A DNA stretch of 64,000 bases from Adlercreutzia agrestimuris. GTDB lineage: Bacteria; Actinomycetota; Coriobacteriia; Coriobacteriales; Eggerthellaceae. Every line of letters starts with the position of its first letter. The first letter of the stretch is position 1. Made by a program: the position numbers and the translations under genes. This document shows positions 38,867-47,521 of this stretch, piece after piece. The stretch is taken from the NCBI RefSeq assembly GCF_943193125.1, contig NZ_CALPCX010000004.1, forward strand, positions 62,001-126,000. The letters run 5' to 3'. Below the pieces are notes generated by a model that had not been told where the DNA came from, ran no database searches, and worked only from the letters and a program-made list of their open reading frames with translations.

Positions 38867-39187
38867 ATGCGTACAGGAAGCGCTCCAAACTTTTGTCCGC
38901 CCACTGAAGAAGGCATCATTGTGATGCTTGAGGATGAGGCAGGAGATCGCGTTGATCTTGAGTTTTTAGGTCTCATTCTGCACGAAGGACGCAGGTATGG
39001 ATTCTTTTTTCCAGTGACTGAAGAAGACCCTGCAGGTTCGTCAGGGGAGATAGTTCTTTTGGAGGTTACCTCTCTTGATGAAGACGGTCAGCCTGCTGAG
39101 TTTGAATTGGTTGAAGACGAACTTATTGCTGCAGAGGTCTATGAAGACTTCAAGCAAGCAACCAGCGACTTATACGACTTTGAGTAA
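38867..39187 (+). CDS. DUF1292-family protein
   Basis: 106 aa from ATG 38867, with AAAGGGGCAAGGT upstream. A strongly acidic small protein with the DUF1292 pattern (GIIVMLEDEAGDRVDLEFLGLILHEGRRYGFFFPV, then EIVLLEVTSLDEDGQ). Family function is unknown. It follows secDF by 22 bases and a terminator closes the unit, so it is probably co-expressed with secDF. Confidence 0.8.
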   Translation: MRTGSAPNFCPPTEEGIIVMLEDEAGDRVDLEFLGLILHEGRRYGFFFPVTEEDPAGSSGEIVLLEVTSLDEDGQPAEFELVEDELIAAEVYEDFKQATSDLYDFE

Positions 39188-39206
39188 GCGTAACTCATAA
39201 GACACC

Positions 39207-39250
39207 AAGAAGCCCGGTTCAAACATTCTTGTTCGGACCGGGCTTCTTTG
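39207..39250. terminator. Bidirectional terminator between secDF operon and ribU operon
   Basis: A 12-bp perfect stem AAGAAGCCCGGT / ACCGGGCTTCTT with an 18-base loop and T-rich 3' side; the A-rich 5' side gives a U-tract on the opposite strand, useful for the convergent PPOX gene. Confidence 0.88.
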
Positions 39251-39270
39251 TATATTGGACAACTAATGGA

Positions 39271-39684
39271 TTAAAGGTCGATAGGCGTCCAGGTTCCATC
39301 TATATCGCAAAGCCATGCTTGTGGCTCTTGCACCGTGAAAAAAGTCAGACGGGGATCATTCTCGTCTTCCCAGCTCTCACCCAAACCAATCATATGCTCA
39401 AAACCAGCACGTCTCGTATGAGCATCAGCACGATCGTTGAGATCAGCAATGCCGCGCATGATAATCCAGCCACGACCGGGACGCCAAGCCGTGAGTTCAA
39501 ACTTAGGATTTGCAAGCAGCTCTTGGTAGACATCCTTGCTCGTTGCGGTGCAAAACCAGATTTCGCCATCTTGGAGTGCGGCAAAGCTAAAAGGGCGAAC
39601 ATGAGGTTGGTCGCCTTCGCAGGTGGCAAGATACCACGCATTGACGCTGGTCAGATAATCAACAATAGTCTCGTTTCCATTCAT
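39271..39684 (-). CDS. Pyridoxamine 5'-phosphate oxidase-fold (PPOX) flavin-binding protein
   Basis: 137 aa. Split-barrel PPOX pattern: AWYLATCEGDQPHVRPFSFAALQDGEIWFCTATSKDVYQELLANPKFELTAW, then GRGWIIMRGIADL. Such small proteins bind FMN or F420 and act as reductases or regulators; the GDQPHVRPFS segment fits FMN. It starts 12 bases after ecfT and ends the riboflavin ECF operon, which is fitting for an FMN user. Substrate unknown. Confidence 0.85.
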   Translation of the reverse strand: MNGNETIVDYLTSVNAWYLATCEGDQPHVRPFSFAALQDGEIWFCTATSKDVYQELLANPKFELTAWRPGRGWIIMRGIADLNDRADAHTRRAGFEHMIGLGESWEDENDPRLTFFTVQEPQAWLCDIDGTWTPIDL

Positions 39685-39696
39685 AGGGAAGCCTTT

Positions 39697-40497
39697 CTAA
39701 AACGTTTGCGGAATAAAATTGGCGCTCATAACGCACAGAAGCATAAAGATGAGCACAAATACGGCATTTCTATCCAGGGCGCTATAAGATAGCGGTTTGA
39801 GGCGACTGCGACCTTCTGCGCCGTGGTAACAACGTGCATCCATAGCAAGCGAGAGCGTTTCAGCATGTCGAAATGCGCTCGTAAACAGAGGAATTGTCAG
39901 CGAACGAACCATGGACAACTTGCCATCTTTAAACTGTGCGCCACGGCTGACCTGGGCACGATAGATAGTTTGCAGCTCAATAATAAACTGTGGTAAAAAG
40001 CGCAGCGCGATACCCATCATCATGGAAAGCTCGTGCGCTGGTACGCCGAGTTTTGTCAGCGGCTTGAGCAAGTATTCAAATGCATCAGTTATATCAAGGG
40101 TGGCAGTTGTAAGAGTAAGGAGGCTCATTGCTAGTAAAAGCAGAACCAAACGAATAGCTAAAAAGACCGCTTTGATAAGACCGGTTGTCGTGATGGTAAT
40201 AAAGGCCCACTGAAATACAACGGTGCCTTCATGTACGAAAAAGATATTAAGGAGCGCAGTGATAACAACCACAAACAACAGCGGCACGATAGAGCGAAAT
40301 GCGCTTTTAAAGGGAATGCCTGAAATGGCGAAGAATCCCAGCACGAAAACTGCGCACACCGCTAAGCTCCAAAACGATTGCGCCATAAAAATGATTACCA
40401 TCACCGCAAGAGATCCAAGAAGCTTCGCACGGGGATCCATGCGATGAATAGCAGATGTACCCGGTATATAGCGTCCCAAGACGGCAAGATCATTCAT
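39697..40497 (-). CDS. ecfT: Energy-coupling factor transporter transmembrane protein EcfT
   Basis: 266 aa with about five or six membrane helices and the two coupling helices that dock onto the ATPases: TIYRAQVSRGAQF and LSLAMDARCYHGA, both with the X-R-X motif of EcfT (SRG and ARC). Its ATG overlaps the ecfA2 stop by four bases. It links the shared ATPases to the S component RibU, and probably to other S components elsewhere in the genome. Confidence 0.94.
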   Translation of the reverse strand: MNDLAVLGRYIPGTSAIHRMDPRAKLLGSLAVMVIIFMAQSFWSLAVCAVFVLGFFAISGIPFKSAFRSIVPLLFVVVITALLNIFFVHEGTVVFQWAFITITTTGLIKAVFLAIRLVLLLLAMSLLTLTTATLDITDAFEYLLKPLTKLGVPAHELSMMMGIALRFLPQFIIELQTIYRAQVSRGAQFKDGKLSMVRSLTIPLFTSAFRHAETLSLAMDARCYHGAEGRSRLKPLSYSALDRNAVFVLIFMLLCVMSANFIPQTF

Positions 40498-41468
40498 GCG
40501 CGTACCTCGGATTCAGAAGCTGATGCAAGTTGAAGAGCTATGTCGTGTGCAAGCGATTCGGTGGTGTAAAGCTCGGCAGGTAGATGAAAGCCAGCCTCGC
40601 GCAATTCATTTGCAAACTTTTGCGCAGCAGGTACGTCAAGACCAATCTTTCGCAATTCTTCATCGCGTGAGAAGACTGCCGCAGGTGTATCAAGGTCGAA
40701 CAGCTCTCCTGCGTTAAGCACTAAAATCCTGTCAGCAAAACGCGCGAGGTCATCCATGCTATGAGACACCAACACGATAGTGATTCCTTGTGCGTGTAAC
40801 TCTGAGATAAGTAAAAGGAATTCTTCGCGCGCTACGGGGTCAAGACCAGCTACTGGCTCATCGAGCACGAGTATGCGCGGGTGCATGGCAAGAACACCAG
40901 CAAATGCCACGCGCCGCTGTTGGCCACCTGATAATTCAAAGGGGCTTTTTTCACCAATTTCATCGATATCTAAATGAACGCTTGCGAGTGCTTCGGCTAC
41001 GCGGGCTCTCACTTCGTCATCATCTAGCCCTAAATTGCGTGGACCAAATGCAACGTCTTCGGCAACAGTGGCGGCAAAGAGTTGATGTTCGGGGTATTGA
41101 AACACCAGACCAACTTGACCGCGGCAGCGCTTGAAGACCGCTTTGTCAGCCAAGTCTTCACCGTCAAGCAAAACGCGTCCCTGCGTGGGATGAACAAGCC
41201 CGTTCATGTGCTGGATGAGCGTTGACTTTCCGCTTCCTGTGTGACCGGCAATGCCTAAAAACTCGTTATCTTCAACGGTAAATGTAATATCGTAAAGCGC
41301 CCATACTTGATCAGGATCACTTCCCCAATCAGGAGCTTTGTGATCAGCAAGGGATGCGGGTGGGGCAACAATACCAGCTTCTTTGCGCTTCTTCAGACGA
41401 CGTTTGCGCTTTTCGGCATGTTCGGGGTTGGCATAGGAAAAGCTTACGCCTTCAAAGCTAATGCGCAT
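40494..41468 (-). CDS. ecfA2: ECF transporter ATPase EcfA2
   Basis: 324 aa ABC ATPase, SD AAGGAGG before the ATG. Walker A GHTGSGKST, Q-loop GLVFQYPEHQLFAATVAEDVAFGPRNLGL, signature LSGGQQRRVAFAGVLAM, Walker B LVLDEPVAGLDP, H-loop SHSMDDLARFAD. The FQYPEHQLFA Q-helix is characteristic of EcfA subunits. An insert of basic residues near the N-terminus (EKRKRRLKKRKEAG) is unusual. Overlaps ecfA1 by 25 bases and ecfT by four. Confidence 0.95.
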   Translation of the reverse strand: MRISFEGVSFSYANPEHAEKRKRRLKKRKEAGIVAPPASLADHKAPDWGSDPDQVWALYDITFTVEDNEFLGIAGHTGSGKSTLIQHMNGLVHPTQGRVLLDGEDLADKAVFKRCRGQVGLVFQYPEHQLFAATVAEDVAFGPRNLGLDDDEVRARVAEALASVHLDIDEIGEKSPFELSGGQQRRVAFAGVLAMHPRILVLDEPVAGLDPVAREEFLLLISELHAQGITIVLVSHSMDDLARFADRILVLNAGELFDLDTPAAVFSRDEELRKIGLDVPAAQKFANELREAGFHLPAELYTTESLAHDIALQLASASESEVRA

Positions 41469-42271
41469 AACTCCTCCTTAAGCTCATCGGTATTTACGGT
41501 GGCGGTTATGTCAATCCCCGCATGCGCGAGTGCATAACTCAATTCGGCGGCGAAGGGAAGGTCAAGATGTAATCGCTCTAAGAGCTCGTGCTGGGTAAGG
41601 ACATCTTGAGGCGAGCCAATACAGGCAACTTCGCCGCCATCAAGGACGATGATGCGATCTGCTTGTGCTGCTTCATCCATATAGTGGGTGATCATGATGA
41701 TAGTCATGCCATCTGCATTGAGTTCGCGACAAACGCGCATGAGCCCTTTGCGCCCTCGTGGGTCAAGCATTGCGGTAGCCTCATCTAAAATGAGAATTTC
41801 GGGCTTCATGGCCAACACGCCTGCTATAGCAACGCGTTGCTTTTGCCCTCCTGAAAGAGAGGCAGTTTCTCGGCCATCAAAGCCTTGCAAACCGACGTTG
41901 GCAAGTGCATCTGCTACACGAATGCGCAGCTCATCAGTGGGCACACTTAAATTTTCTGGACCAAATGCGACATCATTTTCAACCAGACTTGCAACCAGTT
42001 GATCGTCGGGGTTTTGAAAAACCATGCCGGCGTGGCTGCGAATATAATAGGTCTCATTTTGGTCTTGTGTGTCTTTGCCTAATACCTTCACGCTTCCCTG
42101 ATCAGGCAAAAGTAGCGCATTGATGTGTTTTGCAAGCGTTGATTTGCCAGATCCATTTCCTCCTAAGACACAAACAAATTCGCCTTGCTCTATAGAGAAG
42201 TTAATGTTGCTGAGGGCAAAAGACTCACCATCATAGGTGTAATAAACGTCGTGAAACTCAATGAGTGGCAT
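41444..42271 (-). CDS. ecfA1: ECF transporter ATPase EcfA1
   Basis: 275 aa from ATG 42271; the longer frame runs back into ribU. Walker A GGNGSGKST, Q-loop MVFQNPDDQLVASLVENDVAFGPENLSV, signature LSGGQKQRVAIAGVLAM, Walker B LILDEATAMLDPRG, H-loop ITHYMDEAAQAD. The Walker B Glu (DEAT) is present. Together with EcfA2 it forms the heterodimeric motor. It lies 4 bases after the ribU stop. Confidence 0.95.
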   Translation of the reverse strand: MPLIEFHDVYYTYDGESFALSNINFSIEQGEFVCVLGGNGSGKSTLAKHINALLLPDQGSVKVLGKDTQDQNETYYIRSHAGMVFQNPDDQLVASLVENDVAFGPENLSVPTDELRIRVADALANVGLQGFDGRETASLSGGQKQRVAIAGVLAMKPEILILDEATAMLDPRGRKGLMRVCRELNADGMTIIMITHYMDEAAQADRIIVLDGGEVACIGSPQDVLTQHELLERLHLDLPFAAELSYALAHAGIDITATVNTDELKEELCALALKA

Positions 42272-42275
42272 AGGG

Positions 42276-42863
42276 TTACGCACGTCCTTTAACTTGCTTT
42301 TTCTTCGGGGTGATAAGGTTTGAGATGGACTTATAGACAATAATGGTCAAGATTGAGTTAATCGTTGCTTTCGCTAGGTTAAACGGAATCAAGATGGGAA
42401 TAATCATCTCAATAACAGCATCTAACGGCACGCCAAGATAGAGAGGTGTCACAATAAGATTACCAATAATAGCCATAATGGTGGCGGCAATAACCGAGAG
42501 CACAAGGCCAATAATTGCGCCTTTCATGGTATGCATCTTGCGATACATAAAAGCGGCAGGGAGAACTAAGCCAGCCACGACTAAGATGTTCATAAAGGCG
42601 CCAGAGACGTCAGCAAATAAAATGCCATGCAAAACTGCGCAAACAAGTCCAACAGCAAAACCTGCACCAGGACCAAAGGCAAAACCACAGACCATAGCAG
42701 GCATTGCGGAAGCGTCATACATAAGCCACGGCACACCGGGGAGCAAAGGAAACTCAATAAAGGACAGCAAAACGCCAATGGCGCACAAAAGTGCCATGGT
42801 GACCAATTGGCGCGTTGACCAGGTATTGGTGTTTTTGAATTGATAGTTAGTTTGTTCGGACAT
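42276..42863 (-). CDS. ribU: Riboflavin ECF transporter S component RibU
   Basis: 195 aa from ATG 42863 (SD AAAGGG). Six membrane helices; QLVTMALLCAIGVLLSFIEFPLLPGVPWLMYDASAMPAMVCGFAFGPGAGFAVGLVCAVLHG is the RibU signature around the flavin-binding helix, with NLAKATINSILTIIVYKSIS at the C-terminus. It binds riboflavin in the membrane and delivers it through EcfT/EcfA1/EcfA2. An FMN riboswitch sits directly upstream, which confirms the flavin substrate. Confidence 0.96.
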   Translation of the reverse strand: MSEQTNYQFKNTNTWSTRQLVTMALLCAIGVLLSFIEFPLLPGVPWLMYDASAMPAMVCGFAFGPGAGFAVGLVCAVLHGILFADVSGAFMNILVVAGLVLPAAFMYRKMHTMKGAIIGLVLSVIAATIMAIIGNLIVTPLYLGVPLDAVIEMIIPILIPFNLAKATINSILTIIVYKSISNLITPKKKQVKGRA

Positions 42864-42911
42864 GCGAAACCCTTTCTCTTTTGGCCTGGTTCCCAGGGGC
42901 GTTATTCTGGC

Positions 42912-42947
42912 CAAAAAAATAAGCCCCTATGAATTCTTCATACGGGC
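42912..42947 (-). terminator. Riboswitch-controlled terminator before ribU
   Basis: On the minus strand GCCCGTATGAA and TTCATAGGGGC form an 11-position stem (one mismatch) around a GAA loop, followed by a TTATTTTTTT tract. It lies between the FMN aptamer and ribU, so FMN binding should cause early termination. Confidence 0.88.
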
Positions 42948-42997
42948 CAAAATAAGTTCGCAAGCAAAATGTGTATATAGGCACATACCGCGAATCT

Positions 42998-43154
42998 CTG
43001 CCTCTTTCATCCGGACTTTACCGTTGGTTTCGGAATCTCACCGAAATCAGCTTAGGACATATGTCCTAAGGTCGCGGACTTGCACAGCGTGATCACTTAA
43101 ACAGCGAACGTGTGGATTACCGCCAGTGAGGAATTTCACCTCGCCCTGAAACAG
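42998..43154 (-). promoter_or_regulatory. FMN riboswitch (RFN element) controlling ribU
   Basis: Minus-strand consensus blocks in order: AGGGCGAGGTGAAATTCC, TGGCGGTAATCC, AAGTCCGCGACC, GATTTCGGTGAGATTCCG, CCAACGGTAAAGTCCGGATG and AAAGAGG. P1 closes as CTGTTTC (43154-43148) with GAGGCAG (43004-42998), and a variable stem of CTTAGGACATATGTCCTAAG is a perfect hairpin. Downstream is a terminator, then the ribU SD, so it is a transcriptional OFF switch in high FMN. Confidence 0.97.
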
Positions 43155-43403
43155 AATTCATTAAGCGGTATTGTAGAGCGTTGGATAAAGGTATGCAAGT
43201 GATACGCTTGCGGAGTGAGGGTTTCACTCATTTTCCTTACAAACAACGAGTCATTAACAAAGTGAGTTTAGCCACGTAAGTTGAGTAAAGCGCTTACTAA
43301 GATAGGGTGTACATTACAATATCTATCGGTATTGGTGAGCAGAGCGCCACTTCGCAAGCTACTTCGCAATGTAGAGCGAATTCACCAATTGAGGCAAGCC
43401 GCA
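43155..43403. other. Intergenic region between FMN riboswitch and cation efflux gene
   Basis: About 250 bp holding the divergent promoters of the ribU operon and the efflux gene. I see no gene or strong palindrome; an in-frame extension of the efflux gene back to 43281 lacks an SD and family similarity. Confidence 0.4.
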
Positions 43404-44561
43404 ATGAGCAAGAAAAACCAACAAGCCACTCCGTCGCTTTTAGATGCCACGCCTGCAGCGCAAAAGCTGCGCGAAGGTCAGATTGTCAAAGCAAGCATAT
43501 ATGGCATCGTTGGCAATATGCTGCTCGTGGTTTTCAAAATGATAATTGGCTTCGTTTCAAATTCAATTGCCATCATCCTTGACGGCGTCAATAACGCAAC
43601 TGATGCCATTTCTTCAATCATCACTATTGTAGGTACGAAGCTTGCAGGGCGTCGTCCAGATTCGGCGCATCCTTTTGGTTATGGACGCTTGGAATATCTT
43701 ACGTCGGTTGTAATTGCAGTTATTATCTTGGCGGCAGGTCTTGTCTCTCTGCGTGAATCAATTGTCAAAATCATTCATCCAGGAACTCCGGTATATTCCA
43801 CTATTACTATTGCCGTTATTGTGGTTGCTATTGTGGCAAAGATATTCATTGGTCTTATGTTTAAGCACTTTGGAACTAAGACTGATTGTGAAGCGCTTAT
43901 TGCCTCTGGCGTTGACTCAAATTATGACGCTGTGCTTTCAGCAGGCACGCTGGTGGTGGCTTTTGCTCAAAATATTGGCAACATAAACATTGATGGCATT
44001 GTTGGCGTGGTTATTTCACTGGTTGTCTTAAAAGCTGGCATTGAGGTTTTGCGCGATGCGATTAATCCCATAATTGGATTGCCTGAAAATAAGCAGTATT
44101 TTGAAGAAATTGAAGCATGCGCAGAAAAATACTCCGAGGTCAAAGGTGTTTATGACATTGTGCTGACCGACTTTGGTCCACGCGAGATTATCGGTTCTGC
44201 TTTCGTGGAGATTCCTGACAATCTCAATGCATGCCAAATTCATGTGTTAACGCGAAAAATAGCGGATGACATTAAGATGCAGACCGGTATAGATATGGCC
44301 ATTGGTATTTATGCCGAACACCTTACGGGTGAGTTTGCTGATATGCACGAGCGGTTGGTTGAGCTGGTGAATGCTGAGTCTGCCATCATGCAAACGCATG
44401 GCTTTTTTGTTGATGAGCGAACAAAGACGTGCTATTTCGATCTCGTGATTGACTTCAAAAGCGATGGAGAGGCGCTTAAGAACAAAATCGTGACTCAGCT
44501 TGATCGGGATTTTCCTGGATATAGCTACAATGTACAGCTTGATTTCGATTACGCTTTGTAA
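43404..44561 (+). CDS. Cation diffusion facilitator (CDF/FieF-like) metal efflux protein
   Basis: 385 aa from ATG 43404. Six membrane helices: the metal-site helix GFVSNSIAIILDGVNNATDAISSIITIVGTKLAGRRPDSAHPFGYGRLEYL contains the typical D...D/HPFG motif, a second HxxxD-like site lies in helix 5 (VDSNYDAVLS), and a ~190-residue cytoplasmic C-terminal domain exceeds the usual CDF length. It exports divalent metal (Zn, Fe, Mn, Cd) in exchange for protons. The second site has Asn rather than His in the YDA pattern, so the metal preference is uncertain. Confidence 0.93.
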   Translation: MSKKNQQATPSLLDATPAAQKLREGQIVKASIYGIVGNMLLVVFKMIIGFVSNSIAIILDGVNNATDAISSIITIVGTKLAGRRPDSAHPFGYGRLEYLTSVVIAVIILAAGLVSLRESIVKIIHPGTPVYSTITIAVIVVAIVAKIFIGLMFKHFGTKTDCEALIASGVDSNYDAVLSAGTLVVAFAQNIGNINIDGIVGVVISLVVLKAGIEVLRDAINPIIGLPENKQYFEEIEACAEKYSEVKGVYDIVLTDFGPREIIGSAFVEIPDNLNACQIHVLTRKIADDIKMQTGIDMAIGIYAEHLTGEFADMHERLVELVNAESAIMQTHGFFVDERTKTCYFDLVIDFKSDGEALKNKIVTQLDRDFPGYSYNVQLDFDYAL

Positions 44562-44663
44562 TACTGCGCGATTTAAACGACGCGATAATTGCCTGTAGGG
44601 ATAAATCAAGCCCCGTTGTCAGAAATTAACTCGTTGGAAACGTTTGTAAAATTGTGCCCACTT

Positions 44664-44779
44664 TATAATCGCCGTATGGTTTTCCGCAATTCGCACCCAT
44701 AACAGGGAAAACCCTGCTAGCAGGAGTTGGTGGCGAATACCGAGGGGAATTTTGTCCGGAAAGAAGAAAGTGGATCGGC
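44664..44779 (+). promoter_or_regulatory. Promoter and highly structured 5' leader of the AGCS symporter gene
   Basis: TATAAT at 44664-44669 is a perfect -10, giving a leader of about 100 bases. Within it, TTTTCCG (44680-44686) can pair with CGGAAAG (44757-44763); ATTCGCACC (about 44689-44698) with GGTGGCGAAT (44729-44738). Two mutually exclusive small hairpins lie in the middle: CAGGG-AAAA-CCCTG (44703-44716) and CCTGC-TA-GCAGG (44713-44724). It matches no riboswitch class that I recognise. Confidence 0.5.
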
Positions 44780-46198
44780 ATGGATTTTATTGTTGACGCA
44801 ATTGCAAGCATTGATGCCTTTGTGTGGGGACCGCCCATGATTATTATGCTCTTGGGCTCGCATTTGTATTTTACCTTCCGAACAGGTTTTATTCAGCGAA
44901 AGATTCCGCAAGCAATTAAGCTTTCGGTTACTAAAGATCCTGATACTCCTGGTGATATCTCTCAGTTTGGTGCTCTGACAACAGCACTCTCTGCAACCAT
45001 TGGTACTGGTAATATCGTGGGCGTTGGCACTGCTATTTTGGCCGGTGGTCCGGGTGCGGTTCTCTGGATGTGGCTGACGGGTGTGTTTGGTATTGCCACT
45101 AAATATGCAGAAACATATGCCGCGGTTAAATATCGTGTTGAAGACCACAATGGGGCTATGCTTGGTGGAGCAATGTATGCATGGCGTCGCGCTTTTACCA
45201 AAGAAGGCAAGACTCCGTGGTGGGCATTACTTGGTGCCGGTGCGTTTGCACTCTTTGCAGCAATCGCTTCATTCGGTATTGGCTCAGCGGTTCAGTCAAG
45301 CGCTATGACCTCAATCATTACTTCAAATGTAGAAGGTATTCCCACGTGGGTAATTGGTCTGATTGTGGTGGTTTTAGTTTCACTTGTTATCTTTGGCGGT
45401 ATTAAGTCTATCTCTCGCGTGTGCGAAAAACTCGTACCGTTCATGGCTATTGCTTATGTCTTGGGATGTATTGTTATTGCTTGCATGAACTGGGAATATA
45501 TTTGGCCTGCAATTTGCTTGATTTGCGAATGTGCCTTTACTCCGAAGGCCGCTTTCGGCGGGGCTGTAGGAAGCGGTCTTATGATGGCGCTTCAGTTTGG
45601 TTGTGCTCGCGGCTTGTTCTCTAATGAGTCAGGTCTTGGTTCAGCTCCTATTGTTGCTGCTGCAGCAAAAACGCGCAATCCTGCTCGTCAGGCTCTTGTT
45701 TCCATGACGGGTACCTTTTGGGATACCGTTGTTATCTGCGCTTTAACCGGCATTGTATTGGTGTCTACAATGCTTGCAAATCCCGAGATTATGGCCGAAG
45801 GTGCTATATCTCAGGGTGCTGATCTGACAAGTGCAGCCTTTGCTTCAATACCCTACATTGGCACACCTATCTTGGTGTTGGGCATGGTTATGTTTGCCTA
45901 TTCAACTATCCTTGGTTGGTCATATTATGGCAACCGTTGTGTAACTTATCTCTTTGGCAAGCGTGCTATTCGTCCTTATCAGGTTATCTATGTAATCATT
46001 GCCTTCTTAGGTGCGGTGGGTATTGGTGATTTGGTGTGGACTATTTCTGACATCACTAATGCACTTATGGCAGTACCAAACATCTTAGTTGTACTTATTT
46101 TGTCTGGTATGATTGCTCGCGAAACAAAGCATTATGTGTGGGACAATAATCTGGAAGAGATTGACGATACGCCCATTCCTTTGCTGGAAAGCAAGTAA
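44780..46198 (+). CDS. Alanine or glycine:cation (Na+) symporter, AGCS family
   Basis: 472 aa with about 10-11 helices. Family landmarks: IDAFVWGPPMIIMLLGSHLYFTFRTGFIQ, LTTALSATIGTGNIVGVGTAILAGGPGAVLWMWLTG, FGGAVGSGLMMALQFGCARGLFSNESGLGSAP and IPYIGTPILVLGMVMFAYSTILGWSYYGNRCVTYLFG. It imports alanine or glycine with Na+. A possible cis-regulatory leader precedes it; no strong SD is visible. It stands alone, followed by two flavoprotein genes. Confidence 0.93.
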   Translation: MDFIVDAIASIDAFVWGPPMIIMLLGSHLYFTFRTGFIQRKIPQAIKLSVTKDPDTPGDISQFGALTTALSATIGTGNIVGVGTAILAGGPGAVLWMWLTGVFGIATKYAETYAAVKYRVEDHNGAMLGGAMYAWRRAFTKEGKTPWWALLGAGAFALFAAIASFGIGSAVQSSAMTSIITSNVEGIPTWVIGLIVVVLVSLVIFGGIKSISRVCEKLVPFMAIAYVLGCIVIACMNWEYIWPAICLICECAFTPKAAFGGAVGSGLMMALQFGCARGLFSNESGLGSAPIVAAAAKTRNPARQALVSMTGTFWDTVVICALTGIVLVSTMLANPEIMAEGAISQGADLTSAAFASIPYIGTPILVLGMVMFAYSTILGWSYYGNRCVTYLFGKRAIRPYQVIYVIIAFLGAVGIGDLVWTISDITNALMAVPNILVVLILSGMIARETKHYVWDNNLEEIDDTPIPLLESK

Positions 46199-46222
46199 CA
46201 AGAAAGAAGTTGCACATTACAT

Positions 46223-47521
46223 ATGAGCAAGCTAGTCATTATAGGTGGCGGTGCTTCTGGTCTTGCGGCTGCAATTGCAGCCGCTTGTACTATTTCGGCA
46301 TCCGGGCCTTTGAAAGACTCTGTTGAGGTTGAACTGTGCGAAGTTGATGATCGCGTAGGGAAGAGTATTTTAGTTACTGGCAACGGTCGTTGCAATTTTT
46401 CTAATGCGCATAACAACCCCAATGCCTATTGGAACAGCCCCTTTGTTCAAGAGGTATTTGCCGCGCTGGAACGCACGCAGCCATGGGGAACCAAAACGCA
46501 AAATACCCAGGCAAAACCTCCGCAGGGTCTTGAGACATCAAACGCTGTGCTTACTTTTTTCTACAACCTCAATCTAGTTTGGCGCGAAGAATCTGAAGGA
46601 AGACTATATCCGGCAGCTAACAAAGCTTCAGTTGTAGTTGATGTGTTGCGCTCGTATGCACAAGCACTTGGGGTAAAAGAATGCTGCAAGCAGCAGGTGC
46701 TTGAAGTGTTTGAGGCCAATAAAGGGTATTCCGTTTTATTTTCCTCAGGCCAGACAACGCATGCAGATGCAATAATCGTAGCGTGTGGCGGCAAAGGAAT
46801 ACGTGAGCTCAAATTGCCAGAAGCAAGCTCTCAGCGCTATGAGCTTCAGCCGGTGCTCGGTCCGTTGCGTGTTGTTGAATCACCGTTGGTTAAACCGCTT
46901 GATAATATTCGCGTACGCTGTTGTGCAACGCTCATGGACTCAGAGGGCAAACCACTTGCCTCTGAGCCCGGCGAGGTGCTCTTTCGTGCCTACGGCGTCT
47001 CAGGAATTGCCATCTTTAATCTCTCGCGTTTCGTCTTTGGTAAAAATCAAGCACTAGAACTGGATTTCATACCCACTGTTGCTCAAGATGAAGCGCCAGC
47101 ATATATACTCAAGCGCGCTCAGCGTTGCATGCAGCTTGGTTTTGAACCAACTGCTGATGTGGTATTGCGGGGGCTGTTGCTTCCTAAGGTTATTCAGAGT
47201 GTAGTTAAGGTTGCCAAAATCAATGCGCATCAAGCGCTTTGCACGCAAGAGGCTGAGGTGCTTGCGCAAACACTGAAGCATTTTACGCTGCATGTTGCAG
47301 GAATAGGGGATGAGCGACAGTGCCAAGTTATGCGAGGCGGCCTTGTGACGGAATTATTTGATTCGCAAACGCTTGAGTCAAAAGCAAATCCGCGCATCTT
47401 TGCGTGCGGAGAGGCGCTGGATGTTGATGCGCAATGCGGTGGTTTTAATTTGCATTGGGCATGGGCAAGCGGGCTTTTGGCGGGAGTGAGTGCAGCGCGC
47501 GAGGTGTGTAGTCGCTTATGA
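46223..47521 (+). CDS. HI0933/BaiN-type FAD-dependent oxidoreductase
   Basis: 432 aa. N-terminal FAD-binding GGGASGLAAAIAAA (GxGxxG), then VGKSILVTGNGRCNFSN, the signature of the HI0933 (YhiN) family. A second conserved block at the C-terminus ends in IFACGEALDVDAQCGGFNLHWAWASGLLAG. Members are NAD(P)/FAD-dependent, and the bile-acid-inducible BaiN is a relative, but the substrate of this protein is unknown. The last four bases overlap the next gene. Confidence 0.9.
   Translation: MSKLVIIGGGASGLAAAIAAACTISASGPLKDSVEVELCEVDDRVGKSILVTGNGRCNFSNAHNNPNAYWNSPFVQEVFAALERTQPWGTKTQNTQAKPPQGLETSNAVLTFFYNLNLVWREESEGRLYPAANKASVVVDVLRSYAQALGVKECCKQQVLEVFEANKGYSVLFSSGQTTHADAIIVACGGKGIRELKLPEASSQRYELQPVLGPLRVVESPLVKPLDNIRVRCCATLMDSEGKPLASEPGEVLFRAYGVSGIAIFNLSRFVFGKNQALELDFIPTVAQDEAPAYILKRAQRCMQLGFEPTADVVLRGLLLPKVIQSVVKVAKINAHQALCTQEAEVLAQTLKHFTLHVAGIGDERQCQVMRGGLVTELFDSQTLESKANPRIFACGEALDVDAQCGGFNLHWAWASGLLAGVSAAREVCSRL

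Noticed and set aside
43281..43403. N-terminal extension of the cation efflux protein
   Set aside because: No SD at 43281 and no similarity to the family; ATG 43404 gives the normal N-terminus.
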